From contig JBCCGE010000024.1 of the NCBI GenBank assembly GCA_039029455.1, positions 1-40,235 of the forward strand: a DNA stretch of 40,235 bases. The letters run 5' to 3'. Source of the DNA: JBCCGE01 sp039029455. GTDB taxonomy: Bacteria; Pseudomonadota; Gammaproteobacteria; Arenicellales; Poriferihabitantaceae. The position numbers were made by a program, and so were the translations under genes. Positions 16,344 to 24,215 of this stretch are shown here, piece after piece (the first letter of the stretch is position 1; every line of letters begins with the position of its first letter). The notes beneath the pieces were generated by a model that ran no database searches, was not told the DNA's origin, and was given only the letters and a program-made list of their open reading frames with translations.

Positions 16344-18923
16344 ATGAGCCAGGCATCATCAATTCGAGAGGCATTCGAGCCCTACCATCAGGACTACAGG
16401 GTTCGCGAGTCCCGCACGGGGTGCGTGGTGTCAATCATTCTGATTCCCGCCGGCGTATCGCTCGATTTGGTTGTATACCCGGCGATGCTGGTGCCTTTCC
16501 TCATGCTGCGTTTCCTGTGTATTGCGTTTATCGCGGGCATTCTTGCTTTGCACTTCACCGATTGGGGGAAACAGCAGATACGATGGTTGATGTTTGCCTG
16601 GTCGGTCGGGATTCAGATGGTGTTTTGTCTGATGATTTACCTGACCGATGGAGCGAGCTCGACCTATTACGCGGGCCTGAATCTTGTGGTGCTGGCGATT
16701 GGCCTGGTGCTGCCGTACACGTATCGGGAGGCCATTGTTTTCAGCGTGATTTCGCTGCTGCTCTACCTGGCGACCTGTCTTCTGCACGGCGCCGAGGAAA
16801 TCAACAATATACTGCTATACAACAACAGTTATTTCATCATTCTGACTGCGGTCATTACCGTAGTTGCGGTCTATTTCAAGGAGAAACGGCGTTTCGAGGA
16901 ATTCCGGCTGAACTACAATCTTGAACAGCAGAATATCCAGCTCGAAGAACTTGATCGCTATAAGTCTCAATTTTTCGCGAACATCAGTCACGAACTTCGA
17001 ACACCGCTGACTCTGATTCTGGGGCCAATTGAGGACATACTGCGCAACGCGTCCTCGCTTGATGAAAAAGTGGCGTCGTTGATGCACACTGCCAGAGAAA
17101 ACGGACTGCGATTGCTGAAGCTCGTTAACGATCTGCTCGATCTGATTCGTCTTGAATCTGGAAAATCGAATTTAAATCTCCGCCCTGTCGACATCAGCAG
17201 CTATGCATCCGGTCTGGTCGACTCTGTTCGGCACCTGGCTGAGACTCGGGAGATCTCTTTATACACTGACTGGACCGAAGAGTCGGCTGTTGCCAGTGCA
17301 GATGAGAGAGCGATTGAACGGATATTGATGAATCTCTTGTCGAACGCAATCAAGTTCACACCAAAAGATGGTGAGGTTCATGTTTCGACTCGGGTAACAA
17401 AAAAGTTTGTCGTTTTATCCGTTGCAGACACCGGTATCGGTATCGGGCAGGATGATCTGAGTGTTATTTTCGATCGTTTCCGACAAGCGGATGGTTCGAG
17501 CACTCGCAAATACACAGGGGCCGGTATTGGACTGGCTTTGGTAAAAGAACTGGTCGACAACATGGGTGGCAAAGTCAGTGTCGACAGCGAACCTGATGTC
17601 GGCACCACCATGAAAGTGTCGTTTCGGCGCGTGTCGGAGGGTGAGATGGATGCAGTTCAGTCAGAAGACATTGTGGTGTCTGATGACAATATCGAGCAGT
17701 TGCATGAAGCTGCGAGGGATATCGCAGGCATGCCGTTAGACGAACCAGAGGGAATTTACAATCCCGCCGGACCTGAAACGAAATTGCCCCTGGTGCTGGT
17801 TGTTGACGACGAACCGGCCATGCGACGGTATCTGGTAGATATTCTTAGTGAGAGTTATCGAGTCATAGAGGCGCGTGACGGTCTCCAGGGGCTCGAACTG
17901 GCAAATCGAAATCGCCCGGATCTGATGGTGCTGGATCTGATGTTGCCGGAGATGGATGGGCATGAAGTGTGTCGCCTTCTGAAGCAATCTGACGAAACAC
18001 GTTCAATAAAGCTTGTGATGCTGACGGCAAGCATCGATGAGGACGCTAAGCTGCGAGCGCTCAGGTTTGGCGCTGACGACTTTTTAACCAAACCCTTTGG
18101 TCGAATCGAGTTGCTGACCCGGCTGAAAAATCTCCACAACACGCAGGAGCTGGAGAACGACCTGCGCGACAATAATGAAGAGCTGGGCGAAGCATTGTCC
18201 GAGTTGAAACGGGTCCAGGGCAGTTTGATCAATAGCGAAAAGATCAACGCACTCGGTAAAATGTCGGCCGGCTTGCTGCATGAGATCAATAATCCGTTAA
18301 ATTACTCGCTGGCTGCGTTGCAGATGATCCGATCCGATCCGGGGGTAAAAGGCGACGCGGATATTGCCGAAATGGTGGATGATGTGAATAATGGTATGGA
18401 ACGCATTCGATCTATAATTTCAGATCTTCGTGCATTCGCGTACCCGTCAGAGGCCGACAAACTGGCTGTTTTTCCGTTCTCCGAGGCGGTTGAAAACGCT
18501 CTGAGATTCACCGCGGCGGAGATGAAATCTATTGCTGTTGAGCTGGATATTGCAAAACCGGATCAGGTGCTCGGATCGAATTCCCATATTGTGCAGGTGC
18601 TGGTAAATTTGTTCTCGAATTCGGCCAAAGCGGTCAAGGGGTTCAGATCGGCTAAGGCAGCAAAGATCAGAGTGGTAACGAGGGTAGAAGATAATCGCTA
18701 TTTCGTGCAGATCATTGACAACGGTCGCGGAATAGATGAAGAAACGGCGCAGCATATTTTTGAACCCTTTTTTACAACGGATGATGTTGGTGAGGGTATG
18801 GGCATGGGATTGAGTATCTGTCACACCATTGTCTCTAATCACGGAGGCAGACTGACTGTTGACAGCACGCTTGGCGAAGAAACCATGTTTACATTTGACT
18901 TGGCGATTCCGGATTCGACATAG
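16344..18923 (+). CDS. phcS: PhcS-like membrane hybrid histidine kinase with two kinase cores
   Basis: Sensor kinase of 859 residues. The N-terminus has about six transmembrane helices (about 27-178) and no sizeable periplasmic loop, as expected for detecting a lipophilic signal in the membrane. Core 1: HisKA with S-H-E-L-R-T-P-L (H216) and HATPase with N-L-L-S-N-A-I-K-F (N334), D-T-G-I-G-I-G and G-A-G-I-G-L-A-L. A receiver domain follows (about 483-595; D489/E490, phospho-acceptor D531, T561, K583). Core 2, after a coiled coil: H646 in L-L-H-E-I-N-N-P-L, then HATPase with N758, D-N-G-R-G-I-D and G-M-G-M-G-L-S-I. All catalytic residues of both cores are intact. It lies 15 bases after the methyltransferase and 3 bases before the next gene. 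It corresponds to Ralstonia PhcS by position; the second core is an elaboration. Confidence 0.83.
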   Translation: MSQASSIREAFEPYHQDYRVRESRTGCVVSIILIPAGVSLDLVVYPAMLVPFLMLRFLCIAFIAGILALHFTDWGKQQIRWLMFAWSVGIQMVFCLMIYLTDGASSTYYAGLNLVVLAIGLVLPYTYREAIVFSVISLLLYLATCLLHGAEEINNILLYNNSYFIILTAVITVVAVYFKEKRRFEEFRLNYNLEQQNIQLEELDRYKSQFFANISHELRTPLTLILGPIEDILRNASSLDEKVASLMHTARENGLRLLKLVNDLLDLIRLESGKSNLNLRPVDISSYASGLVDSVRHLAETREISLYTDWTEESAVASADERAIERILMNLLSNAIKFTPKDGEVHVSTRVTKKFVVLSVADTGIGIGQDDLSVIFDRFRQADGSSTRKYTGAGIGLALVKELVDNMGGKVSVDSEPDVGTTMKVSFRRVSEGEMDAVQSEDIVVSDDNIEQLHEAARDIAGMPLDEPEGIYNPAGPETKLPLVLVVDDEPAMRRYLVDILSESYRVIEARDGLQGLELANRNRPDLMVLDLMLPEMDGHEVCRLLKQSDETRSIKLVMLTASIDEDAKLRALRFGADDFLTKPFGRIELLTRLKNLHNTQELENDLRDNNEELGEALSELKRVQGSLINSEKINALGKMSAGLLHEINNPLNYSLAALQMIRSDPGVKGDADIAEMVDDVNNGMERIRSIISDLRAFAYPSEADKLAVFPFSEAVENALRFTAAEMKSIAVELDIAKPDQVLGSNSHIVQVLVNLFSNSAKAVKGFRSAKAAKIRVVTRVEDNRYFVQIIDNGRGIDEETAQHIFEPFFTTDDVGEGMGMGLSICHTIVSNHGGRLTVDSTLGEETMFTFDLAIPDST

Positions 18924-18926
18924 GAT

Positions 18927-20141
18927 ATGAACACAGCTAAAGAAGCGTCCGGACTGGACCCGGACTACCGCAGGTTTTCGATTCTTTTTGTCGAAGACGA
19001 AGACATAACGCGTCATTATTTCTGTCGAATCTGCGAACCACACTTCAATGTGGTAACTGCGGGTAATGTGCCGGAGGCACTTGCACTGCTCGAAACTCGG
19101 CATCAGGAATTTGCAATTCTGTTAACCGATCAGCGTATGCCGGGACCTCGCGGTGGTGAGCTACTGGTTACCGCACGGCAAAAATATCCGGAGATAGTGC
19201 GAATGCTGACGACGGCCTATATGGATCTCGACGAAGCCATACAGTCCGTTAATGAAGGAGAAATTTTCCGCTATCTGGAAAAGCCATGGGATATCGAGAA
19301 ACTTAAGTCCGCACTATTCGATGGTATGCATTTATTTATGGCCAGAGAGAAGCAGCAGAGTCTAATGGCACATCGTCAGAAAGGACTGTTTGGGCTGTCT
19401 TCGAAACTTGCGGAGCAGATTCGGGTGCCGGCGCAGCGAATCCATCGGGCCTCGACCCAGTTGGCAGCACCTCACAATCAGAAGGTATTCTCGGGCAAAC
19501 AAAAACCGCTGAAAGCCCAGTATGCAATGATTAGCGAATCCCTAGAGCAGATCGTAAACGAGAGTCAGAACCTGATTAAATTCGTTGACATGATGATGCT
19601 TGATTTCAGTAATTCGTCTGAAAATGAGACCGCAGAAAGTCAACCCCTTTCTATGCTTGAATGCGTCAATGAAGCGATTGTTGATGCCCCGCGGGAACTC
19701 AACAGGGATGTTTCAATAAAACTGGGTCAGACTGATGACTTTACTTTTTCCGGCATAAGGCCTTTGGTTGTGCACATGCTGGTCAATCTGATCAAGCGAG
19801 CTTTGATTGCAACCCGTGACAATCAGCGTGGTCCTGGCGTAATTGAAATCGTGGTGTCTGCGGGTGAGGATGTAAACCTTTTACTGGTTCGCGATAACGG
19901 GGAAAATACGGACCTTGATGACCCGAGTGTTGTTCTGGATGAATTAAAAAACAATCAGCGATCGGAAGATCTGGAACACGGCATCAATCTGGGTTTCTGT
20001 ATACGTACAATCGAAAAAATGCAGGGCCGTATTGAGTGTCAGCATGACCGTGGCAGAAGCACGCAGTTTACGGTAATTTTGACTCAAGTTGATGACAGCA
20101 AAAATGATAATAAAATAACTCTTAACAGTGAGAATGTGTGA
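18927..20141 (+). CDS. phcR: PhcR-like response regulator with degenerate kinase-like output domain
   Basis: Response regulator of 404 residues. The receiver domain (about 16-135) has E23/D24, phospho-acceptor D68 in L-L-T-D-Q-R-M-P, T95 and K119 in E-K-P-W-D, the 'K-P-W' receiver type also seen in RpfG-like proteins. In place of a DNA-binding domain, the tail resembles a histidine kinase. However, the H-box His is replaced (L-A-E-Q-I-R-V-P where L-A-H-E-I-R-N-P is expected). The N-box Asn is kept (N287 in M-L-V-N-L), while the G1 box is weak (D-N-G-E-N). In Ralstonia, PhcR has the same plan of a receiver plus kinase-like output. The tail is probably a binding module, not a kinase. Stop TGA overlaps the next ATG. 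Confidence 0.8.
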   Translation: MNTAKEASGLDPDYRRFSILFVEDEDITRHYFCRICEPHFNVVTAGNVPEALALLETRHQEFAILLTDQRMPGPRGGELLVTARQKYPEIVRMLTTAYMDLDEAIQSVNEGEIFRYLEKPWDIEKLKSALFDGMHLFMAREKQQSLMAHRQKGLFGLSSKLAEQIRVPAQRIHRASTQLAAPHNQKVFSGKQKPLKAQYAMISESLEQIVNESQNLIKFVDMMMLDFSNSSENETAESQPLSMLECVNEAIVDAPRELNRDVSIKLGQTDDFTFSGIRPLVVHMLVNLIKRALIATRDNQRGPGVIEIVVSAGEDVNLLLVRDNGENTDLDDPSVVLDELKNNQRSEDLEHGINLGFCIRTIEKMQGRIECQHDRGRSTQFTVILTQVDDSKNDNKITLNSENV

Positions 20142-21259
20142 TGGTTCAAAGTACCAATTCTGCTGATTTTGCGATTCTCTTTGTCGACGACGAAGAAATG
20201 GCACGAAAATATTTTGTGCGCGCTTATTCAGCGGATTTTTATATCCTGACAGCGGATTGTGTCGACAGTGCCAAGGAAGTACTTGCAAAGCACAGTGATG
20301 AAATCGGAGTATTAATCACTGATCAGCGAATGCCGGGGGATCCGGGGGTTGTTTTACTTGACTACGTACGTCAGCGTTATCCGCATATTGTGCGATTGCT
20401 GACAACCGCTTATTCAGATCTGGATGATGCAATCAAGGCGGTGAATTCGGGTGAAATCCTTCGATACATCGTTAAGCCATGGGACATTGATTCGCTTCGG
20501 ACCGAGCTGCGGAATGCGCTGCGATTCTTTTACCTGCAAAACGAGAGGGATCAGTTGCTGCGTGAAAAACTCAGCGTCTGGCAGCGAATGACCGAGGTTA
20601 ACAGGGTGCGCGATCTTCTGGTTATGGCTGGCAGCATGAATCATCTGCACAGACCTCTGGATGCAATCCGCCTGATGCTGATGCAGGTGCCTGTAACAGT
20701 AGAACTTTTTTCTGAAGAGCGCTCATTGGAAATGTGGGGCCTGATGGAAGACGAAGTGCGAAACATGCTCGCGTTGTCAGGCACCATAATCGCTGAAACG
20801 CAAGGCTGTCTGGCCGACGACACAAAAGTGTCGATTGTTGATCAACTGCAAACTATTGCGAGCAGACGGCCACAAACTCGATTGACCGTTTCTAATGATG
20901 TGCCAAGCCCTGACGTGCCTTCAGCGGCAATTGAGAAAACGCTGGAATGCATGCTGCATTTTCTGGAGAATGCACCCGCGACGAGTCATCAGTCATTTTC
21001 GATGTCCGCAAAACAGAAGGCAAATACACTGGTTATCACTCTATCCGCAAGTAATAGTGAAAGTGAACCGGTTTTTGGCGCAACGGTCGATCTGATTGTT
21101 GCATTTATGCTGATCGCCCATTGCGGTGGTACTATAAAACTTGTCAAAGGCAACGATTTCGGTGCAGAAGTTGTTGTTCCCCTTGATCAAGGGGAGTCGG
21201 TAATACCGCAGGCGAATGAACACTGGCTGGATGAAGTCTTTTCGCTTTATGAATCGTAA
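20141..21259 (+). CDS. phcQ: PhcQ-like response regulator
   Basis: Second response regulator (372 residues from ATG 20141; GTG 20138 immediately before is also in frame). The receiver has D17/D18-type acidic residues in L-F-V-D-D-E-E, phospho-acceptor Asp in L-I-T-D-Q-R-M-P-G (about 61) and Lys in V-K-P-W-D (about 112). It is strongly similar along its length to the receiver of the preceding protein, so the two arose by tandem duplication. The C-terminal half keeps only the general outline of a kinase dimerisation and ATPase fold (M-N-H-L-H-R-P-L at the H-box position, no G boxes). The start codon shares one base with the preceding TGA (TGATG), indicating coupled translation. By order it matches phcQ. 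Confidence 0.78.
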   Translation: MVQSTNSADFAILFVDDEEMARKYFVRAYSADFYILTADCVDSAKEVLAKHSDEIGVLITDQRMPGDPGVVLLDYVRQRYPHIVRLLTTAYSDLDDAIKAVNSGEILRYIVKPWDIDSLRTELRNALRFFYLQNERDQLLREKLSVWQRMTEVNRVRDLLVMAGSMNHLHRPLDAIRLMLMQVPVTVELFSEERSLEMWGLMEDEVRNMLALSGTIIAETQGCLADDTKVSIVDQLQTIASRRPQTRLTVSNDVPSPDVPSAAIEKTLECMLHFLENAPATSHQSFSMSAKQKANTLVITLSASNSESEPVFGATVDLIVAFMLIAHCGGTIKLVKGNDFGAEVVVPLDQGESVIPQANEHWLDEVFSLYES

Positions 21260-21270
21260 TCCTGAAAGTA

Positions 21271-21498
21271 ATGAGCAATTCGTCGAGTAGTCTGGAGGAC
21301 ATGCTCGCGCGGGTACAGGAGTCGCTCATGCAGCAGGACAATACGATAGTTGCACTCGATCAGGCGCTGTCCAGTCAACAGAAACAGTTGGATGATTTTC
21401 GTCGGCAACTGACGCGACTGGAGTCTCAACTGGATGCGTTTGTGAATGCTGTGGATCGCTCGGCCGACTCCGGGAATGAAGTTCCGCCACACTACTAG
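21271..21498 (+). CDS. slyX: SlyX family protein
   Basis: Short coiled-coil protein of 75 residues. It shows the SlyX pattern: a heptad-rich helix with Q-D-N-T-I-V-A-L-D-Q-A-L-S-S-Q-Q-K-Q-L, then a polar linker and the diagnostic C-terminal P-P-H-Y. Function is not known in the family. It starts 11 bases after the phcQ-like gene, so it is probably read from the same transcript, though SlyX is not known to be part of Phc signalling. Confidence 0.85.
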   Translation: MSNSSSSLEDMLARVQESLMQQDNTIVALDQALSSQQKQLDDFRRQLTRLESQLDAFVNAVDRSADSGNEVPPHY

Positions 21499-21545
21499 CC
21501 CCGGTGTTGCGGCGCACTAAATATCAGGGGTAATGTAAATTTGAG

Positions 21546-21986
21546 ATGCAATTTCTTCATACGATGGTTCGGGTCACGGATCTGGACAAATCTCTCGATT
21601 TTTTTTGCAATGCTCTGGGGCTAATTGAAGTCAATCGCAGGGATTATGAGAAAGGTCGTTTTACTCTGTGTTTTCTGGCTGCCCCCGAAGATGTTGAGAC
21701 CGCTCGCTCCCATCAGGCGCCTCTTATTGAGCTGACCTACAACTGGGATCCTGAAAATTACGATGGTGGCCGCAATTTTGGACATCTGGCGTTTCGGGTA
21801 GACGATATTTATGCCGCCTGTGAGCGGTTGCAGAATCTCGGTGTGACCATCAATCGTCCACCTCGTGACGGTTACATGGCGTTTGTTCGATCGCCCGACA
21901 ACATATCAGTAGAGCTTTTGCAAAAAGGCTCACCTAAGCCGCCGATGGAACCCTGGGCGTCAATGAATAATACGGGCGAATGGTGA
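21546..21986 (+). CDS. gloA: lactoylglutathione lyase (glyoxalase I) family protein
   Basis: VOC-fold metalloenzyme of 146 residues, predicted to turn the methylglyoxal-glutathione hemithioacetal into S-lactoylglutathione. Metal ligands are in their usual places: H5 in F-L-H-T-M-V-R-V; Glu in L-I-E-L-T-Y-N-W; His in F-G-H-L-A-F-R-V; Glu in S-V-E-L-L-Q. The T-Y-N-W and R-D-P-like (R-S-P-D-N) segments are typical of GloA. The C-terminus is somewhat longer than E. coli GloA. ATG 21546. Just downstream is a MITE-like inverted repeat and then the convergent hldC. Confidence 0.88.
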   Translation: MQFLHTMVRVTDLDKSLDFFCNALGLIEVNRRDYEKGRFTLCFLAAPEDVETARSHQAPLIELTYNWDPENYDGGRNFGHLAFRVDDIYAACERLQNLGVTINRPPRDGYMAFVRSPDNISVELLQKGSPKPPMEPWASMNNTGEW

Positions 21987-22042
21987 TGTTATCCGCGTAA
22001 CGAATGGCTACAGCAATTTGTCTGCGCTGGACTGCTGTGGCC

Positions 22043-22146
22043 AGCAGGTTGTTTAAAAACGTTATCGAGGCCGGTTATGCAAGGCAAAAATTGGCGAAAA
22101 AGCACGCAGTAAGTGAGCATTTTGAGCCCATTTTCAACAGCCTGCT
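22043..22146. mobile_element. MITE-like inverted-repeat element A
   Basis: About 104 bases bounded by imperfect terminal inverted repeats: AGCAGGTTGTTTAAAA at the left and the complement of AGCAGGCTGTTGAAAA at the right (14 of 16 positions match). It has no coding capacity. The interior carries CAAGGC (22079-22084), AGCACGCAGT (22101-22110) and AAGTGAGCAT (22111-22120), in the same order as in element B at 27411-27558. It fills the space between convergent gloA and hldC, and its right end coincides with the hldC stop codon. The termini resemble those of some insertion sequences, which would provide transposase in trans (inference). Confidence 0.65.
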
Positions 22147-22633
22147 AATGTGATCGGATCCTCTCGATTAATGCAGAGGTCGATAGCTCAAACTCAAAAG
22201 GGATTGACCTTACCTCACCTCCATTGGCGGTGACTTCTCGGGCACCGACGATGTTGTCTAATGACCAGTCGCCGCCTTTCACCAGCACATTCGGATTGAT
22301 GGCCGTTATTATCTCCAGTGGCGTGGGTTCATTGAAGATTACGACGCCGCTCACGCATTCCAGTGCACATAAAATAGCTGCCCGATCCTGCTCGGAATTA
22401 ACAGGTCTGTTCTCGCCTTTTTCGAGTTCCTTCACCGAGGTGTCGGAATTCACCCCAACGATAAGAGACTTTCCAAGATCGCCGGCGCGTTCAAGATAAT
22501 CGACGTGCCCGCGATGGAGTATGTCAAAACAACCGTTGGTAAATACCAGGGGACGGCTGAATTGCAGACTCCACCCGGAAATATCGCCTGCCTGACTGGA
22601 AGGACAGAGTTTTTTTGTCGACGGGTGTCCCAA
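22145..22633 (-). CDS. hldC: D-glycero-beta-D-manno-heptose 1-phosphate adenylyltransferase (HldC/RfaE domain II)
   Basis: Stand-alone nucleotidyltransferase of 162 residues that makes ADP-heptose for the LPS inner core. Seen: V-F-T-N-G-C-F-D-I-L-H-R-G-H-V (the H-x-G-H cytidylyltransferase-type motif), then L-I-V-G-V-N-S-D, and V-L-V-K-G-G-D-W, all typical of RfaE domain II. The E. coli enzyme is the C-terminal half of bifunctional HldE; here it is separate, about 160 residues as other HldC proteins. The start TTG 22633 lies one base after the stop of the BON lipoprotein gene; no ATG is available upstream of the catalytic motif. The stop TAG falls in the end of MITE-like element A. A SIS-domain GmhA-like gene in the same operon supports a heptose role. 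Confidence 0.87.
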   Translation of the reverse strand: MGHPSTKKLCPSSQAGDISGWSLQFSRPLVFTNGCFDILHRGHVDYLERAGDLGKSLIVGVNSDTSVKELEKGENRPVNSEQDRAAILCALECVSGVVIFNEPTPLEIITAINPNVLVKGGDWSLDNIVGAREVTANGGEVRSIPFEFELSTSALIERIRSH

Positions 22634-22634
22634 T

Positions 22635-23210
22635 CTATTTTACGTACTCGAACACTTTGACTATGTGGGTAACTCCGGGAACCCGTCTCGCCTCCTGAAC
22701 AGCAGCGTCTGCCTCACTTCGGGTAACGAGTCCGAGCAGGTAGACCTTGCCGCGCTCGGTGGTGACGTTTATCGATGTTGCAGGGATATTACGGTTGCCG
22801 ATGAGATTCGCCTTTACCCGACCGGTTATCCAGCTGTCATTAGCTCGGCTGGTCAGGCTGGTTTTCCCCGAAAGTGCGAGTTCGTTAACAACGTTCCGGG
22901 TTTCCGGGTGATTACGTGCAAGTATTGATGCGCGTTGCCGCTGCTGTTCATTGAGCACTTCGCCGGTCAGCAATACAACGCCGTTAACTGAGGTCACGGT
23001 AATATTAACGTCGTTACCGAGCATGGGATCGAGCAAAAAGTCTTTTTTGAGCTTGAGCTCGAGTGCTCCGTCGTCGAGATTGCGGCCAACCGTTCTTCTA
23101 TCAAGCGCGACATCGATTGCGGTTACAGTGGCGGTACCAATTGCGATCGGAATACACGCAGTAACCAACTGCGACAACAGCAGCATTATTGCAAGTTTGT
23201 ACTTAAACAT
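22635..23210 (-). CDS. dolP: BON-domain outer-membrane lipoprotein (DolP/YraP-like)
   Basis: Predicted outer-membrane lipoprotein of 191 residues. A signal peptide ends in a lipobox V-T-A-C (Cys19). Two BON domains follow: about 50-118 (V-N-I-T-V-T-S-V-N-G-V-V-L-L-T-G-E-V) and about 120-190 (S-I-N-V-T-T-E-R-G-K-V-Y-L-L-G-L-V). In E. coli DolP supports outer-membrane integrity and the BAM complex and sits next to diaA, as here. ATG 23210 is chosen because it gives a proper lipoprotein signal; the frame is open 60 bases further up but that adds a non-signal stretch overlapping the upstream gene. A GAGA-type ribosome-binding site precedes it. Confidence 0.9.
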   Translation of the reverse strand: MFKYKLAIMLLLSQLVTACIPIAIGTATVTAIDVALDRRTVGRNLDDGALELKLKKDFLLDPMLGNDVNITVTSVNGVVLLTGEVLNEQQRQRASILARNHPETRNVVNELALSGKTSLTSRANDSWITGRVKANLIGNRNIPATSINVTTERGKVYLLGLVTRSEADAAVQEARRVPGVTHIVKVFEYVK

Positions 23211-23244
23211 GGATTTCTCGGCAACAAATTGAAAGGACATAGGT

Positions 23245-23832
23245 CTAGGATGAAAATAGATGTTGATCAATAAGATCGCAAAACAGATGAATTATTATAC
23301 TGTGGACTTCCTGAACGTGAGATGTCAGTGACCCTGATACGACTATGTTTATATCCTTGTCGTGCAGAACAGAGTTCAGTTCACCACCTGTTTTCCCGTT
23401 TAGCGCGATGCACTGCATATCTGCATCGTGCGCAGCCTTCACTGCCTGAACAAGATTCGGTGAATTCCCGGACGAGGTAATAACCACCAGAATATCACCC
23501 GGCTGTCCAAGTGCCTCGATTTGCTTGGAAAACACTTTGTCATAGCTCTCGTCATTCGAAATGGCCGTCAGCGCTGAAACATCTGCGTTAAGACAGATCG
23601 CCGGCAGCGGACGGCGGACGATCAGGTACTTGTTTAACAGCTCACTCGAATAGTGCAGGCTGTCTGCAGCGGAACCACCGTTGCCGGCTACCAGAATCTT
23701 ATGTCCTGCATCCAGCCTTTGGCTTTGAAGGGTGGCTGCTTTCTGAATCAATGGCGCAATTTCAGTTCGCGCCCTTTCTATGCAGGACAGACTGTCGCTA
23801 AAAAAATCTTCGATAAAATCAAGGTCGGACAT
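23245..23832 (-). CDS. gmhA: SIS-domain protein: phosphoheptose isomerase GmhA / DiaA
   Basis: SIS-fold protein of 195 residues. Seen: V-A-G-N-G-G-S-A-A-D-S-L-H-Y-S-S-E-L (sugar-phosphate binding and the Glu of GmhA), L-T-A-I-S-N-D-E-S-Y, S-S-G-N-S-P-N, and a late H-V-Q-E-V-H with the His used by GmhA. The family splits into GmhA (sedoheptulose 7-phosphate isomerase, first step of heptose synthesis) and DiaA (DnaA-binding replication initiator). Gene order lpoA-yraN-this-dolP is that of E. coli diaA and of the Pseudomonas gene annotated gmhA. The nearby hldC and preserved Glu/His favour GmhA activity, but DiaA cannot be excluded. ATG 23832, 13 bases after yraN. Confidence 0.85.
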   Translation of the reverse strand: MSDLDFIEDFFSDSLSCIERARTEIAPLIQKAATLQSQRLDAGHKILVAGNGGSAADSLHYSSELLNKYLIVRRPLPAICLNADVSALTAISNDESYDKVFSKQIEALGQPGDILVVITSSGNSPNLVQAVKAAHDADMQCIALNGKTGGELNSVLHDKDINIVVSGSLTSHVQEVHSIIIHLFCDLIDQHLFSS

Positions 23833-23845
23833 GAATCAGTTGGGA

Positions 23846-24202
23846 TTAAAAGGCGTCGGGAATCCATTCACAGGTTAACCGGGGCGTACTTCCGGAAACA
23901 GCAATCACATCAAATCGGCAACCGGTATAGTTGCCGGGTGCATTACTGGACAAAAAATACTCGGCGGTCGCGCGAATTTTACGTTGTTTTGCAGATGTAA
24001 TGCTGTCGATAGCGCCACCAAACGCCGCACTTCGACGATATCTGACCTCTACGAAAACAATTTCACGGCTGTCCTGCATAATCAGATCGATTTCTCCGTG
24101 TCTGCTCCTGTAGTTTGACTCAAGACAAGACAGCCCTTGTTTCAGTAAGAAGTTGCGGGCGGCATGTTCAGCGGCTTCCCCATCCTGATTGTGTTGGGCC
24201 AC
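23846..24202 (-). CDS. yraN: YraN family (UPF0102) nuclease-fold protein
   Basis: Protein of about 118 residues with a predicted endonuclease-like fold; its role is not settled in the family. Seen: G-E-A-A-E-H-A-A near the start, then L-E-S-N-Y-R-S-R-H-G-E-I-D-L-I (catalytic-type Glu/Asp), E-I-V-F-V-E-V-R-Y-R (the E-x-K/R strand), F-G-G-A-I-D-S-I and K-Q-R-K-I. These are all UPF0102 hallmarks. The frame stays open far upstream through lpoA, but the family start fits GTG 24202, 14 bases after the lpoA stop; no good ribosome-binding site is seen, suggesting coupling to lpoA translation. The position between lpoA and the SIS gene is conserved. Confidence 0.82.
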   Translation of the reverse strand: MAQHNQDGEAAEHAARNFLLKQGLSCLESNYRSRHGEIDLIMQDSREIVFVEVRYRRSAAFGGAIDSITSAKQRKIRATAEYFLSSNAPGNYTGCRFDVIAVSGSTPRLTCEWIPDAF

Positions 24203-24215
24203 AGTATCTGCAAGC

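Noticed and set aside
16421..16924. Long alternative frames inside the kinase, fimV and other genes on both strands
   Set aside because: They overlap genes with clear domains and conserved motifs in the main frame and show no family features of their own.
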